Shown here one piece after another: positions 1 through 9,997 of a DNA stretch of 64,000 nt (positions are counted from its first letter, which is position 1; each line of letters starts with the position of its first letter). The DNA comes from Niveibacterium sp. SC-1. GTDB lineage: Bacteria > Pseudomonadota > Gammaproteobacteria > Burkholderiales > Rhodocyclaceae. A program made the position numbers and the translations under genes. Location of the stretch: positions 186,001 to 250,000 of the forward strand of contig NZ_CP151275.1 of NCBI RefSeq assembly GCF_038235435.1, written 5' to 3'. The notes under the pieces are model-generated. The model searched no databases and was not told the origin of the DNA. It saw only the letters and a list, made by a program, of their open reading frames with translations.

Positions 1-564
1 GGCCGTAGCTACCACAGCTTCCCGCAACTGATTTCGACCACGCCCTTGCAGATCGTGCATGGGGTCTTCGTCACGCCCGTGCAGATCACCACGATCGCGC
101 TCTCGGCGGCGATGATGGCGGGTCTCGTGCTGCTGGTGATGCGCACGCGCCTGGGCCGCGCAATGCGCGCCACCGCGGAGAATCACCGGATCGCGGCCCT
201 GATGGGTGTGAATACCAATGGCATCATCGCCCTGACCTTCCTGCTGGGCTCGGGGCTGGCGGCGGTCGCGGGCGTGATGATCGCCTCCAACTACGGTGTG
301 GCGCACTACTCCATGGGCTTCCTGCCCGGGATCAAGGCCTTCACCGCGGCGGTGCTCGGTGGCATCGGCAATCTCGCGGGCGCCATGGTGGGCGGCATCC
401 TGCTCGGTCTCATCGAGGCGATCGGCGCGGGCTACATCGAGAGCTGGACGGGTGGCTGGCTCAATTCCAGCTACCAGGACATCTTCGCCTTCATCATCCT
501 GGGCATCGTGCTGGTCTTCCGGCCGACCGGGCTTCTGGGCGAGCGGGTGGCGGATCGCGCATGA
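1..564 (+). CDS. livH: Branched-chain amino acid ABC transporter permease LivH (5' end outside window)
   Basis: Inner-membrane permease subunit of a Liv/HAAT-family ABC importer for branched-chain amino acids or related compounds. The frame is open from the first base, so the N-terminal part lies outside; 187 C-terminal residues are visible. They contain several hydrophobic helices separated by the conserved cytoplasmic loop (ENHRIAALMGVN) that contacts the ATPase subunits, and a C-terminal FRPTGLLG typical of LivH. The stop codon overlaps the livM start by 4 bp (ATGA), and permease-permease-ATPase-ATPase follows in the standard order. Substrate specificity cannot be told from the permease; the binding protein is not in view. 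Confidence 0.93.
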   Translation, partial: GRSYHSFPQLISTTPLQIVHGVFVTPVQITTIALSAAMMAGLVLLVMRTRLGRAMRATAENHRIAALMGVNTNGIIALTFLLGSGLAAVAGVMIASNYGVAHYSMGFLPGIKAFTAAVLGGIGNLAGAMVGGILLGLIEAIGAGYIESWTGGWLNSSYQDIFAFIILGIVLVFRPTGLLGERVADRA

Positions 565-1667
565 ACGACCTCGCTGCGACCATCCCTTTCCTCGGCCGCC
601 GCAATCCGCGCGCGGCGTTCATCTTCATGATCGCGGTGATCGTGATCGCGCCCGTCGTGGCCTCGCTCTTCGGTCGCAGCTGGGTGCGCATCCTCGACTT
701 CGCCCTGCTCTACATCCTGCTCGCGATCGGCCTGAACCTCGTGGTGGGTTTCGCGGGCCTGCTGGACCTGGGCTACATCGCCTTCTATGCAGTGGGGGCT
801 TACACCTGGGCCTTCCTCGCGTCGCCCCACTTCGGCATCCACCTGCCGGTATATGTTGTGCTCCCGCTGGGTGCGGGCCTGGCCGCGCTGGCGGGCTTGA
901 TCCTCGGTTTCCCTACCCTGCGCTTGCGCGGCGACTATCTCGCCATCGTGACCCTGGGCTTCGGCGAGATCGTGCGCATCTTTATGAACAACCTCACCCA
1001 TCCGGTGAACATCACGAACGGGCCGCAGGGCATCGACCAGATCGACGGCGTGAGCTTCTTCGGCTGGGAGTTGAACCGGCGACTCTCGCTTGGCGGCGGC
1101 TTCGGCATCGATCCGATCTTTCTCTACTACTACCTCTTCCTGCTCTGCGTCGTGCTCGCGGTCTTCCTGGTCAAGCGCCTGCAGGTCTCGCGCGTGGGGC
1201 GGGCGTGGGCGGCGATCCGCGATGATGAGCTCGCCGCGAAGGCGGTGGGCATCAACACGCGGAACACCAAGCTGCTCGCCTTTGCGATGGGGGCGACCTT
1301 CGGCGGCGTGGCCGGCGGGCTCTTCGGGGCTTTCCAGGGTTTCGTGAGCCCCGAGAGCTTCACCCTGATGGAATCGATCGCGGTGCTCACGATGATCGTC
1401 TTCGGCGGCATGGGCTCGCTTTCCGGGGTGATCGTCGGCGCGCTGGCGCTGTCCTTCCTGCCGGAGGTACTGCGGCAGATTGCGCTACCGCTGCAGCATG
1501 CGCTGTTCGGGCGCGTCTATCTCGACCCCGAAGTGCTGCGCATGCTGCTGCTTTCGCTCGCGATGATCCTGATGATGCTGCTGCGCCCCGCCGGCCTCGT
1601 GCCTTCGCATGCCCGCTACTCGCATCCGCTGCCGCCGCCGTTGCCCAGTAAGGAGGCGGGCGCATGA
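561..1667 (+). CDS. livM: Branched-chain amino acid ABC transporter permease LivM
   Basis: Second membrane subunit of the Liv-type importer, 368 residues. About eight to ten hydrophobic segments are visible. The family loop GRAWAAIRDDELAAKAVGIN (near residues 212-231) is the coupling helix to LivG/LivF, and GINTRNTKLLAFA follows as in homologues. The C-terminal tail (about residues 350-368) is proline-rich and extends a little beyond the usual end. The start ATG overlaps the livH stop, and the stop overlaps the livG start (ATGA), indicating one translationally coupled operon. Confidence 0.95.
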   Translation: MNDLAATIPFLGRRNPRAAFIFMIAVIVIAPVVASLFGRSWVRILDFALLYILLAIGLNLVVGFAGLLDLGYIAFYAVGAYTWAFLASPHFGIHLPVYVVLPLGAGLAALAGLILGFPTLRLRGDYLAIVTLGFGEIVRIFMNNLTHPVNITNGPQGIDQIDGVSFFGWELNRRLSLGGGFGIDPIFLYYYLFLLCVVLAVFLVKRLQVSRVGRAWAAIRDDELAAKAVGINTRNTKLLAFAMGATFGGVAGGLFGAFQGFVSPESFTLMESIAVLTMIVFGGMGSLSGVIVGALALSFLPEVLRQIALPLQHALFGRVYLDPEVLRMLLLSLAMILMMLLRPAGLVPSHARYSHPLPPPLPSKEAGA

Positions 1668-2426
1668 CGGTACTGCTGGAGGCGCATGGCGTGGGCAAAC
1701 GCTTCGGCGGTCTGCAGGCGCTCAGCGAGGTTTCGTTGAGCATCCGTGAGGGCGAAATCTATGGGCTGATCGGTCCCAACGGCGCGGGCAAGACCACCTT
1801 CTTCAACGTATTGACCGGCGCCTATGTGCCCGAGTCGGGGCACTTCGCCTTCGCGGGGGACGATCTTCCGCTGGGCAGGGTCGACCGCATCGTCGGCCGC
1901 GGCATCGCCCGCACTTTCCAGAACATCCGGCTCTTCCGCGAAATGACCGCGCTGGAGAACGTCATGGTCGGACGCCATGTGCGCACGCGGGTTGGCGTGC
2001 TCGGCGTGGTGCTGCAGACGCGCCACGCGCGCGAAGAGGAGGCTGCCACGGCGCAGGCGGCGCTCAAGCTGCTCGACTACGTGGGTATCGCCGCGCATGC
2101 GCAGACCCTGGCGCGCAATCTGTCCTACGGCGACCAGCGTCGCCTGGAGATCGCCCGCGCGCTGGCCACCGAGCCGCGCCTGCTGGCGCTGGACGAGCCG
2201 GCCGCCGGCATGAATGCGACCGAAACCGGCGCGCTCAAGCGCCTGATCGAGACGATCCGCAAGGATGGCGTCACGGTGCTGCTGATCGAGCATGACGTGC
2301 GCCTCGTCATGGGCCTGTGCGACCGCGTCGCGGTACTCGACTTCGGCAAGAAGATCGCAGAGGACGTGCCGGCCGAAGTGCAGCGCAATCCCGCGGTGAT
2401 CACCGCCTATCTGGGAGGCGCGCACC

Positions 2427-2437
<11 letters not shown>
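1664..2437 (+). CDS. livG: Branched-chain amino acid ABC transporter ATP-binding protein LivG
   Basis: First ATPase of the Liv importer, cytoplasmic, 257 residues. Walker [10 protein letters not shown] is at residues 37-45, the ABC signature in its LivG form LSYGDQRR near 152, Walker B LLALDEPAAGMN near 172, and the switch histidine in LLIEHDVRLV. The degenerate signature (SYGDQ in place of SGGQ) is normal for LivG. It overlaps livM by 4 bp and livF by 11 bp, so it is surely cotranslated with both. Confidence 0.96.
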
Positions 2438-3158
<721 letters not shown>

Positions 3159-3202
3159 CGGCTCTCACAGGTGGCCCGATGCGGTGGGCCAAGGCAAATG
3201 CA

Positions 3203-3230
3203 AAGGGCGCCGGTGAGGCGCCCTTCTTTC
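3203..3230. terminator. Rho-independent terminator after livF
   Basis: Perfect 9-bp inverted repeat (AAGGGCGCC at 3203-3211, GGCGCCCTT at 3217-3225, 5-nt loop) followed by TCTTTC on the plus strand and preceded by A-rich sequence, so it may also serve the convergent regulator gene at 3254. Confidence 0.8.
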
Positions 3231-3253
3231 TTGCGGCGAGGCAGTGACCCGAC

Positions 3254-4498
3254 TCAGGAGTCACCGCGACGGCCGAGCGGAATCCCCAGCTGCTTGAGCT
3301 TGCGGTAGAGGTGGGTACGTTCCAGGCCGGTCTTGTCCGCCAGGCGCGTGATGTTGCCGCTCTCCAGCTGCAGGTGGTACTCGAAGTACATGCGCTCGAA
3401 GCTCTCACGCGCTTCGCGCAGCGGCATGTCCAGCGGCAAGGCCTGGGCTGCGGCGGCGTTGGCGCGGCCGAGCTGACGGTTCACATCATCCAGTCCGATC
3501 TCGTCTTCCAGCGTGCCGAGCGCGAGCGAACGGACCGCCGCGCGCAATTCGCCGAAACCACCGGGCCAGGGTTTGGTGCGCAAGGCGTTGAGCGCCGCGG
3601 TGGAGAGTCGCCGCGGCGGGACTTCGCCGCCTTCGATCAAGTACACGAGAAGCTGGGTCGCCATCTCGGGCACGTCGTCCTTGAGGTCGGCGAGCGAGGG
3701 CGGCGCCAGGGTGATCTCGAAGAGGCGTTTGACGACCGGCGCCTCCCAGGCGTCCGCCAGCAACTCTTCCTGGCTGCGCGAACTGCCGCAGACGATCTTC
3801 AGGTCGTACTTGTCGAGCCGGTCGAGCGCGAAGGCAAGGTTCTTCTGCTGCGCGCGCGTGAGCTGGGTCAGGTCCTCGATATAGAGGATGCCGCCGCGCG
3901 CGCTTTCCAGTGCAGGAAGGTCGATGGGCTGCGAGAGCGAGGCGATGTCCAGCCACGGGCTGCCCGGGCGCTGCAGGGTGCGCGCGCAGAGCTCGGCGAT
4001 GGTGCCGGCGCCGGTGCGCAGCGTCAGCGAGCGTGCCTTGTCGGCGATCTGTTCGAGGCGACGGCGCAGGTCCTTGAGCGGCGCAGAACGCGGGAAGGAG
4101 GCGAGCGAGACGGAATTGCGCGGGCGGATCGAAGGCTGGCGCTGGAGGCCGCGGCGTACCGCGGCGAGCAGCTTCTGCAGCGCGATCGGCTTTTCCAGGA
4201 AGTCCATGGCGCCGAGCTTGACCGCCTCCACGGCGGTGTCGATCGTGCCGTGGCCGGACATCATCACCACAGGCACGCTGAGCAAGTCGTTGGCGGCCCA
4301 TTCCTTCAGCAGGGTGACGCCATCCACGTCCGGCATCCAGATATCGAGCAGTACCAGGTCGGGTTTTGCGGAGAGGCGCGCGGCGCGCGCGGTGGTCGCG
4401 TTCTCCGCGAGCACGATGTCGTAGCCCTCGTCGGAAAGAATCTCCGACAACAACTCGCGGATTCCTACTTCGTCATCAACTACGAGAATCTTCGGCAT
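3254..4498 (-). CDS. NtrX-like response regulator with degenerate sigma-54 AAA+ domain
   Basis: Two-component response regulator, 414 residues. The receiver domain (1-120) has the acidic pair D8/D9, phosphoacceptor D52 (VLLDIWMPD) and the conserved lysine in FLEKPI. The middle looks like a sigma-54 activator AAA+ domain by layout (GGILYIEDLTQL in the Walker B position), but there is no Walker A P-loop and no GAFTGA sigma-54 contact loop. A Fis-type helix-turn-helix closes the protein (about 370-412). I chose the ATG at 4498, giving MPKILVVDDE; a TTG at 4516 overlapping the kinase stop is the alternative. Partner of the kinase gene directly upstream. It probably binds DNA without remodelling sigma-54 holoenzyme. 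Confidence 0.85.
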   Translation of the reverse strand: MPKILVVDDEVGIRELLSEILSDEGYDIVLAENATTARAARLSAKPDLVLLDIWMPDVDGVTLLKEWAANDLLSVPVVMMSGHGTIDTAVEAVKLGAMDFLEKPIALQKLLAAVRRGLQRQPSIRPRNSVSLASFPRSAPLKDLRRRLEQIADKARSLTLRTGAGTIAELCARTLQRPGSPWLDIASLSQPIDLPALESARGGILYIEDLTQLTRAQQKNLAFALDRLDKYDLKIVCGSSRSQEELLADAWEAPVVKRLFEITLAPPSLADLKDDVPEMATQLLVYLIEGGEVPPRRLSTAALNALRTKPWPGGFGELRAAVRSLALGTLEDEIGLDDVNRQLGRANAAAAQALPLDMPLREARESFERMYFEYHLQLESGNITRLADKTGLERTHLYRKLKQLGIPLGRRGDS

Positions 4499-4512
4499 AG
4501 TCTTGGAAGGTA

Positions 4513-6624
4513 TCAAACCACGGGAAGCAGAGGAAGCCGGATGCGGATCTCCGCGCCGTGGGGCTCGAGATTGCCGACGGCAATATCGCCATGGTGTTCG
4601 TCAATGATCTTCTTGACGATCGCGAGCCCCAGCCCCGAACCGCGCGGCTTGGTGGTCACGTAAGGCTCGAAGGCGCGGGGCAGCATCGCGGGCGGGAAGC
4701 CCGGGCCGTTGTCGCAGACCGAGATGACACCGCGTCGGCCTTCACGCCGGGTGATGATGCGTATCTCGGGCGACTCTATTTCTGCCAGTGCGTCCTCAGC
4801 GTTCGAGAGCAGGTTGTGGATGACCTGGCGCAGCTGGGTCGCGTCGCCCTGGACCTGGGGCAGCGCCTCGGAGAGCTCGGGCGCGATGCGCACCCGCGAG
4901 CTCTCGTAGAGGCCGAGCACTTCCTGCACCAGGGCATTGAGATCCAGTGACGCGATCACCGGCAAGGGCATTCGCGCGTAGTCGCGGAAGTCGTTGACCA
5001 TGCGTTTCATGGCCTCGACCTGGTTGACGATGGTCTGGGTCGAGCGCGAAAGAATGGCCTGTGAATCCGGGTCGAGCTTGGCGGCGAGCTTGTGCTGCAT
5101 CCGCTCGGCCGAGAGCTGGATGGGCGTGAGCGGATTCTTGATCTCGTGCGCCAGCCGGCGTGCTACCTCGGCCCAGGCGGCATTGCGCTGCGCGGAGATG
5201 AGCTCGCTCACGTCATCGAAGACCACCACGTAGCCGCCTCCTGCGTGCTCGGGCAGGCGTGAGCCATGGATCAGCAGCACCTGGCTGCGACCGTCTTCAC
5301 GGGTGATCTCGACCTCGCGGTTCCAGTCGCCGTCGGTTTCCTGGAAGGCCTTGATCACCGCGTCGCGGAAGGCGTGGTGGCGCGGCCAGTCTTGCGGCTG
5401 CAGGTTCTCGAAGCCGTCGAGCTCGTCGTGCAGGATCTGCGTGGCGCCACGGTTGGCGGCGCGCAGGTGGCCTTGCTCGGAGAAGGCCAGCACGCCAGCG
5501 GAAAGGTTGCCCAGCACGCTTTCCAGGTACACCCGTGCCGCCTCGACCTCGGAGCGGTTCTTGTCGGCCTGGGCGCGCGCATCCTGCAACTGGCGCGTCA
5601 TGCGGTTGAAGGACTGGGTGAGGATGCCCAGCTCGTCGCGACCGGGCAGCGCCTGGCGTGGACTGAAGTCGCCCGCGGCAACGGCCTGCGTGCCTTCGGC
5701 CAGGATAGAGAGCGGCGCGGACAGATTGCGTGCGAATTCGAAGGCGGCCGCGATCGCGGCGAACAAAGCCATCAGCAGGCTGAGCGTGAGCGTGATGCTG
5801 TAGATGCGGATCAGGCCCTCGCGACCGATCACGAGTTCCTGATAGTCGCGATAGCCCGCCTGGATACTCTCCAGCGCCGCGGCGATCTGCGGCGGCACCC
5901 GCTTGGTCATTTGCAGGAAGCGGTCGTCGTCGGTGAGGCGAGCGGAAGGCACGGGCACGATCACGCGCAGGACCAGGTCGCTCGTGCCCTCACCATCCAC
6001 CGCGCGCAGTCCGCGGCCGACGCGTGCCTGCCGTAGCGATGCCGTGGTGGTCGTTTCAGGTAGCAGCGAAGTACTGCCGACCGTGGTCGAGACCAGCACC
6101 TGGCCATTGGCGGCCAACAGGGTGGCGGTGTCGGCGCCCGCGTTCTCGCGCATGCGGTCCAGGCGTCGCGACGTGACGCTGCCGCCGGCTTCGCCCACGT
6201 CGTCGGCCGCGTTGTGGGCGCTGTCTGCCAGCTGGTTGAGCAGGTAGTCGAGTGAGCTGCGCCCCAGCTGCAGGCCGGAGTCCAGCGCGCCGTCCACCCG
6301 CACGTCGAACCAGGACTCGATCGAGCGCGTGGCGAACTGCAGCGAGACGCCGTAGATGACCACGCCCGGCACCACCGCCATGATGGCGAAGAGGCCCAGC
6401 AGTTTGAGCTTGAGGCGCGACCCGAACTGGTGCGCCAGGTACTCGCGGCCCAGGTTGCGCAGCTGGAAGACGACCAGGCCGAGCAAGAGCACGGCGACCG
6501 TGCCATTGAGTCCGAGCAGGATCTGGAAGTTGCGCGCGAAGATCGAGCTCTTCGAACTCGCCGAAGCCAGCAGGAACAACAGGATCCCCGCCAGCGCCGC
6601 CGCGGAGGCGACTAGTGCCCTCAT
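4513..6624 (-). CDS. NtrY-like membrane sensor histidine kinase
   Basis: Sensor kinase, 703 residues, partner of the downstream regulator. Three hydrophobic segments lie near residues 4-20, 36-54 and 74-95, then a periplasmic region of about 180 residues and a fourth segment near 275-297, followed by HAMP, PAS, HisKA (HEIKNPLTP, phosphoacceptor about H493) and HATPase_c (N box HNLLSNAEDAL, G1 DNGPGFP, G2 GSGLGLAIVKKI). The ATG at 6624 overlaps the TGA of the DUF4390 gene; a longer upstream frame is only its shadow. The fold and order match the NtrY family, but nitrogen control is not shown by the sequence. Confidence 0.9.
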   Translation of the reverse strand: MRALVASAAALAGILLFLLASASSKSSIFARNFQILLGLNGTVAVLLLGLVVFQLRNLGREYLAHQFGSRLKLKLLGLFAIMAVVPGVVIYGVSLQFATRSIESWFDVRVDGALDSGLQLGRSSLDYLLNQLADSAHNAADDVGEAGGSVTSRRLDRMRENAGADTATLLAANGQVLVSTTVGSTSLLPETTTTASLRQARVGRGLRAVDGEGTSDLVLRVIVPVPSARLTDDDRFLQMTKRVPPQIAAALESIQAGYRDYQELVIGREGLIRIYSITLTLSLLMALFAAIAAAFEFARNLSAPLSILAEGTQAVAAGDFSPRQALPGRDELGILTQSFNRMTRQLQDARAQADKNRSEVEAARVYLESVLGNLSAGVLAFSEQGHLRAANRGATQILHDELDGFENLQPQDWPRHHAFRDAVIKAFQETDGDWNREVEITREDGRSQVLLIHGSRLPEHAGGGYVVVFDDVSELISAQRNAAWAEVARRLAHEIKNPLTPIQLSAERMQHKLAAKLDPDSQAILSRSTQTIVNQVEAMKRMVNDFRDYARMPLPVIASLDLNALVQEVLGLYESSRVRIAPELSEALPQVQGDATQLRQVIHNLLSNAEDALAEIESPEIRIITRREGRRGVISVCDNGPGFPPAMLPRAFEPYVTTKPRGSGLGLAIVKKIIDEHHGDIAVGNLEPHGAEIRIRLPLLPVV

Positions 6625-7175
6625 CGCGCCCCGCCCGCCAGCATCGTCCAGGACAGCCAGGGCGTCTCCAGATCCCATTCGCGCGATCCGAGCGCCGTCA
6701 CCTGGAAGGGCTTGGGCAGCTGGCCCTTGTCCAGGCGCACGCGCAGGGCCACGTTGTAGGACTCGCCGCCCTTGAGGCGCTCGGTATCGACCACGCCCCA
6801 GTTGCGGATGCGCTTGATCGCCGCGAGCGCGCCAGTGAGCGAATCGAAGCTCTGGGAGATCGAGCCCACCGAGAGCCGGTATTGCCGGGTCAGCGCGTAG
6901 TAGCTCACGCGAAAGGGCAGGCGCCGTTCGACGACCTTCTCGTCCCACCAGTACCAGCGACCCTTGGTGATGATGCACTCGGCGACGAAGTGCAGGGGAA
7001 TACCGTGTTCGAGGACGTCTTCCAGGCGTTGGCCCAGTTCGAAATCCACGTCGGCGTTGATGACGTACTGCTCGTCATTGGAGACGAGTTCCGCGTAGCG
7101 GATTTCCGGTTCGGCGGCGGCCGCAGGAGCGGCGGCGCACAGCAGCGCCAGGCTCAGGACGAGCCATGCCAGCAT
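6621..7175 (-). CDS. DUF4390 family exported protein
   Basis: 184-residue protein of unknown function recognised as DUF4390. An N-terminal signal peptide (MLAWLVLSLALLCAAAPAAA) directs it out of the cytoplasm; the rest is a compact beta-rich domain with conserved tryptophans (WYWWDEKVV). The ATG at 7175 was chosen because it opens the signal peptide; a longer frame would run into rsmB. It sits between rsmB and the NtrY-like kinase, with a 4-bp overlap to the kinase. That recurring neighbourhood suggests a link to the kinase's periplasmic sensing, but this is inference. Confidence 0.8.
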   Translation of the reverse strand: MLAWLVLSLALLCAAAPAAAAEPEIRYAELVSNDEQYVINADVDFELGQRLEDVLEHGIPLHFVAECIITKGRWYWWDEKVVERRLPFRVSYYALTRQYRLSVGSISQSFDSLTGALAAIKRIRNWGVVDTERLKGGESYNVALRVRLDKGQLPKPFQVTALGSREWDLETPWLSWTMLAGGAR

Positions 7176-7203
7176 GCGACCCGGAAGACCAGGACGCCCG
7201 CGT

Positions 7204-8544
7204 TCAGGATTGTTTTTCGAGCAGGGCGTAATAGAAGCCGTCATGGTCCGCGTTGGGCAGCATTGACCGCTCGAGGGCGCCCGCCAGGGGCAGGCGCGCA
7301 CAGTCGGCGTGGCGTGCCGCGAAACGTGCCACCTGCAGGCTGTTTTCCTCCGGGAAGACCGAGCAGGTCACGTAGAGCATTTTGCCACCCGGCCCAAGCA
7401 GCGGCCATAAAGCCTCCAGGATCTCGGCCTGGATTGTTGCGAAGCTGCCGATATCTTCAGGGCGACGCAGCCACTTGATGTCCGGATGGCGGCGCACCAC
7501 GCCGGAGGCGCTGCAGGGCACGTCGGCCAGAATGCGGTCGAAGGGGCGTCCGTCCCACCAGTCGGCCGCGCGACGGGCGTCCGCCGTGCGCACGTCCGCC
7601 TGCAAGCCGAGGCGCTGGAGGTTGTCCGAGACGCGGCTGGCACGCGCGGCGTCGGCATCCAGGGCCAAGAGCTCGCAGTCCACCAGTTCCAGCATGTGGG
7701 CGGTCTTGCCGCCGGGTGCTGCGCAGGCGTCCAGCACCCGCATGCCCGGGCGCACGTCCAGCTGCGGTGCGGCCTGCTGGGCACCCCAGTCCTGTACCGA
7801 GAAGAGGCCTTCGGCGAAGCCGGGCAGGGCCGCGACCGGCGCCGGGCGCTCCATCGCCAGGCCTTGTTCGCCAAGTGGACGGGTCGCGTGGCCGGCCTCC
7901 GCCAGGCGCGCAGCGACTGCCTCGCGCGAGCCGCGGCGCGGATTGACCCGCAGGCTCATGGGCGGGTGCAGGTTGCCCGCCGCGAGAATGGCTTCCCAGT
8001 CCTGCGGGAATTGCTTGCGCAGGCGGGTGATCCACCACAGCGGATGGCGCAGGCGCGCCTCTTCGTCCCGATCGAGGAAGGCCGTGAGCGTGTCGCGCTG
8101 GCGCAGGGCGTTGCGCAGTACGCCATTGACCAGGCCCTTGAGCCCGCCGCGCGCGATCCGCGCCGAAGCCTCGACCGTCTGATCCACGATCGTGTGGGCC
8201 TGTTCGGGCCGAGTCTCCAGCCGGTGCCAGGCGACCAGCAGGAGGGCGTGGTTGAGTTCTTCGGTGAGCGGGTTCTGCAGCAGGCGGCCCAGGACGGCGT
8301 CGCCGCGACCGCAGTCGCGCAGGGTGCCGTAGGCCAGGTCCATCACCGCGCCACGCTGGGCCGCGGGCAGCTCGGGGTAGGCGCGCCACAAGGCCGCCAG
8401 CCCGTCATTGAGGCTGCGACCCGCACGCACCGCGGCGATCGCCTCGGCGGCGGCCGTGAGCGCGAGCGCGAGCGAGTCGGGCGCCAGGGGCGCCAAGGCG
8501 GGCGGGCGCGTCGGGCGCGGTGATCGGGTCGGGGGCTTGGACAT
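7204..8544 (-). CDS. rsmB: 16S rRNA (cytosine-967-C5)-methyltransferase RsmB
   Basis: Makes m5C967 in 16S rRNA using S-adenosylmethionine. 446 residues: an N-terminal NusB-like RNA-binding domain (about 25-160) and a C-terminal Rossmann methyltransferase. The SAM motif DACAAPGGKTAHM is present, as are both family cysteines: motif IV DVPCSASG and motif VI VTCSVFPEEN. Length and layout are normal (E. coli Sun/RsmB 429). It is followed by the DUF4390 gene after 28 bp. The first about 25 residues are proline/arginine-rich, so the exact start is less sure than the rest. Confidence 0.94.
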   Translation of the reverse strand: MSKPPTRSPRPTRPPALAPLAPDSLALALTAAAEAIAAVRAGRSLNDGLAALWRAYPELPAAQRGAVMDLAYGTLRDCGRGDAVLGRLLQNPLTEELNHALLLVAWHRLETRPEQAHTIVDQTVEASARIARGGLKGLVNGVLRNALRQRDTLTAFLDRDEEARLRHPLWWITRLRKQFPQDWEAILAAGNLHPPMSLRVNPRRGSREAVAARLAEAGHATRPLGEQGLAMERPAPVAALPGFAEGLFSVQDWGAQQAAPQLDVRPGMRVLDACAAPGGKTAHMLELVDCELLALDADAARASRVSDNLQRLGLQADVRTADARRAADWWDGRPFDRILADVPCSASGVVRRHPDIKWLRRPEDIGSFATIQAEILEALWPLLGPGGKMLYVTCSVFPEENSLQVARFAARHADCARLPLAGALERSMLPNADHDGFYYALLEKQS

Positions 8545-8642
8545 GGCGGGGGAACGGCAGACGGCCTGCGAGTGTAGCGCAGCAGGCGCCCCTCCCGTGG
8601 TGGCGGACGGCCGCCGCGCACATGTTCAGTCCGGGCGCACGT

Positions 8643-9062
8643 TCAGCGCAGGAGGACCAGTTCGATCCGTCCTTGTGCGTCCAGCCAGAGGAAGCCGTTC
8701 TGGCCGTGGCGCTGCGCCAGGGCCTCGCTCCATGCGCGGCTCGCGCCGGGGATCAGCAGGCTCGCCTCGTCGGGCCACTGACCGGACGGGTCGCGGGCCA
8801 GGGCGTTGATCACCGGCAGGCCGGCCTCGCGGATCTCGGCCTGGAGGATGCGCATGCGCCGGGCGTTCTCCTCAGCCTCCAGCCGCACGCTGCCGGGGTT
8901 GCAGGTGGTGAGGAAGGCCGCGCCCTGCACGGCCAGGCTGGCGAGCAGCGCTGCAAGCGCGGGATTCGTTTCGCCGACCCTGAGCAGCAGCGGCGCACGT
9001 CCAGGCACCACGTAGTGGGCCGCGCGGTAGGCCGCGACCAGCTCGGGCGGCAGCGCACTCAC
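8643..9062 (-). CDS. DUF3293 domain protein
   Basis: 139-residue cytoplasmic protein without signal or membrane segment. The central motif [11 protein letters not shown] and an overall compact alpha/beta pattern match DUF3293, whose function is unknown. Its ATG overlaps the htpX stop by 4 bp, so it is translated from the htpX mRNA. No catalytic motif can be named. Confidence 0.75.
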   Translation of the reverse strand: MSALPPELVAAYRAAHYVVPGRAPLLLRVGETNPALAALLASLAVQGAAFLTTCNPGSVRLEAEENARRMRILQAEIREAGLPVINALARDPSGQWPDEASLLIPGASRAWSEALAQRHGQNGFLWLDAQGRIELVLLR

Positions 9063-9913
9063 GCGCGCGCGACGCGCATCGCGCGCAGGCGGCGGATGCG
9101 TTCCTCGGTCGGCGGATGAGTGCTGAAGAGTCCGGCCATGCCGCCGCCGGAGAGCGGATTCATGATCATCATCTGGCCGGTCTCCGGATGCGCCTCTGCC
9201 GTCGGCATTTCGATGCCGCGGGCGTAGTAGTCGATTTTCTGCAAGGCGTCGGCGAGGGCGCCCGGGTCGCCGCAGATTTCGGCGCCACCGCGGTCGGCTT
9301 CGTACTCGCGGGCCCGCGAAATCGCCATCTGGATCAGGCTTGCCGCCAGCGGTGCGAGGATGGCCACAGCGAGGCCGGCGAGCGGATTGGCCGGCCGCCC
9401 ATGCTCGTCGCGACCGCCGAAGAACATGGCGAAGTTCGCGAGCGCGGAGATTGCCCCGGCGAGCGTCGCGGAGACGGTCGAGGTCAGGATGTCGCGATGC
9501 TTCACATGGGCGAGTTCATGCGCCATCACGCCGCGCAGTTCGCGCTCGGACAGCAGTTGGAGGATGCCGGAGGTCGCCGCGACCGCTGCGTTCTGCGGAT
9601 TGCGGCCGGTGGCGAAGGCATTGGGCTGATGCTCGTCGATCAGGTACACGCGCGGCATGGGCAGGCCGGCGCGCTGCGCGAGCTCGGCCACCATGTTGTA
9701 GAGGTAGGGCGAGTTGCTCGCATCGACCTCCCGCGCGTTGTACATGCGCAGGACCATCTTGTCGGAGAACCAGTAGGAAAACAGGTTCATGCCGCCACCG
9801 AAGACGAGCGCGAGCAGCATGCCGCTGCGCCCGCCGATCATGGCGCCGACCACGCCGAAGAGCGCGATGATCCCGGCCATGAGGACCGAGGTCTTGAGCC
9901 AGTTGCCGATCAT
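9059..9913 (-). CDS. htpX: Membrane metalloprotease HtpX
   Basis: Zinc-dependent inner-membrane protease (M48) of membrane-protein quality control. 284 residues: two N-terminal membrane segments (about 8-50), zinc motif [10 protein letters not shown], two further hydrophobic segments (near residues 145-165 and 180-195), and the third zinc ligand in [26 protein letters not shown] before the active site is family-typical. A GAAAGG-like Shine-Dalgarno precedes the ATG at 9913. It lies between fmt (upstream) and the DUF3293 gene. Confidence 0.95.
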   Translation of the reverse strand: MIGNWLKTSVLMAGIIALFGVVGAMIGGRSGMLLALVFGGGMNLFSYWFSDKMVLRMYNAREVDASNSPYLYNMVAELAQRAGLPMPRVYLIDEHQPNAFATGRNPQNAAVAATSGILQLLSERELRGVMAHELAHVKHRDILTSTVSATLAGAISALANFAMFFGGRDEHGRPANPLAGLAVAILAPLAASLIQMAISRAREYEADRGGAEICGDPGALADALQKIDYYARGIEMPTAEAHPETGQMMIMNPLSGGGMAGLFSTHPPTEERIRRLRAMRVARA

Positions 9914-9997
9914 GCGAGGGGCCTTTCTTCAGAACAATGCGTCCTTCCCCAGATGGGGGCCGGGCGTGGCGGATCAAGCGGATGCGTCGCTGGCGCT

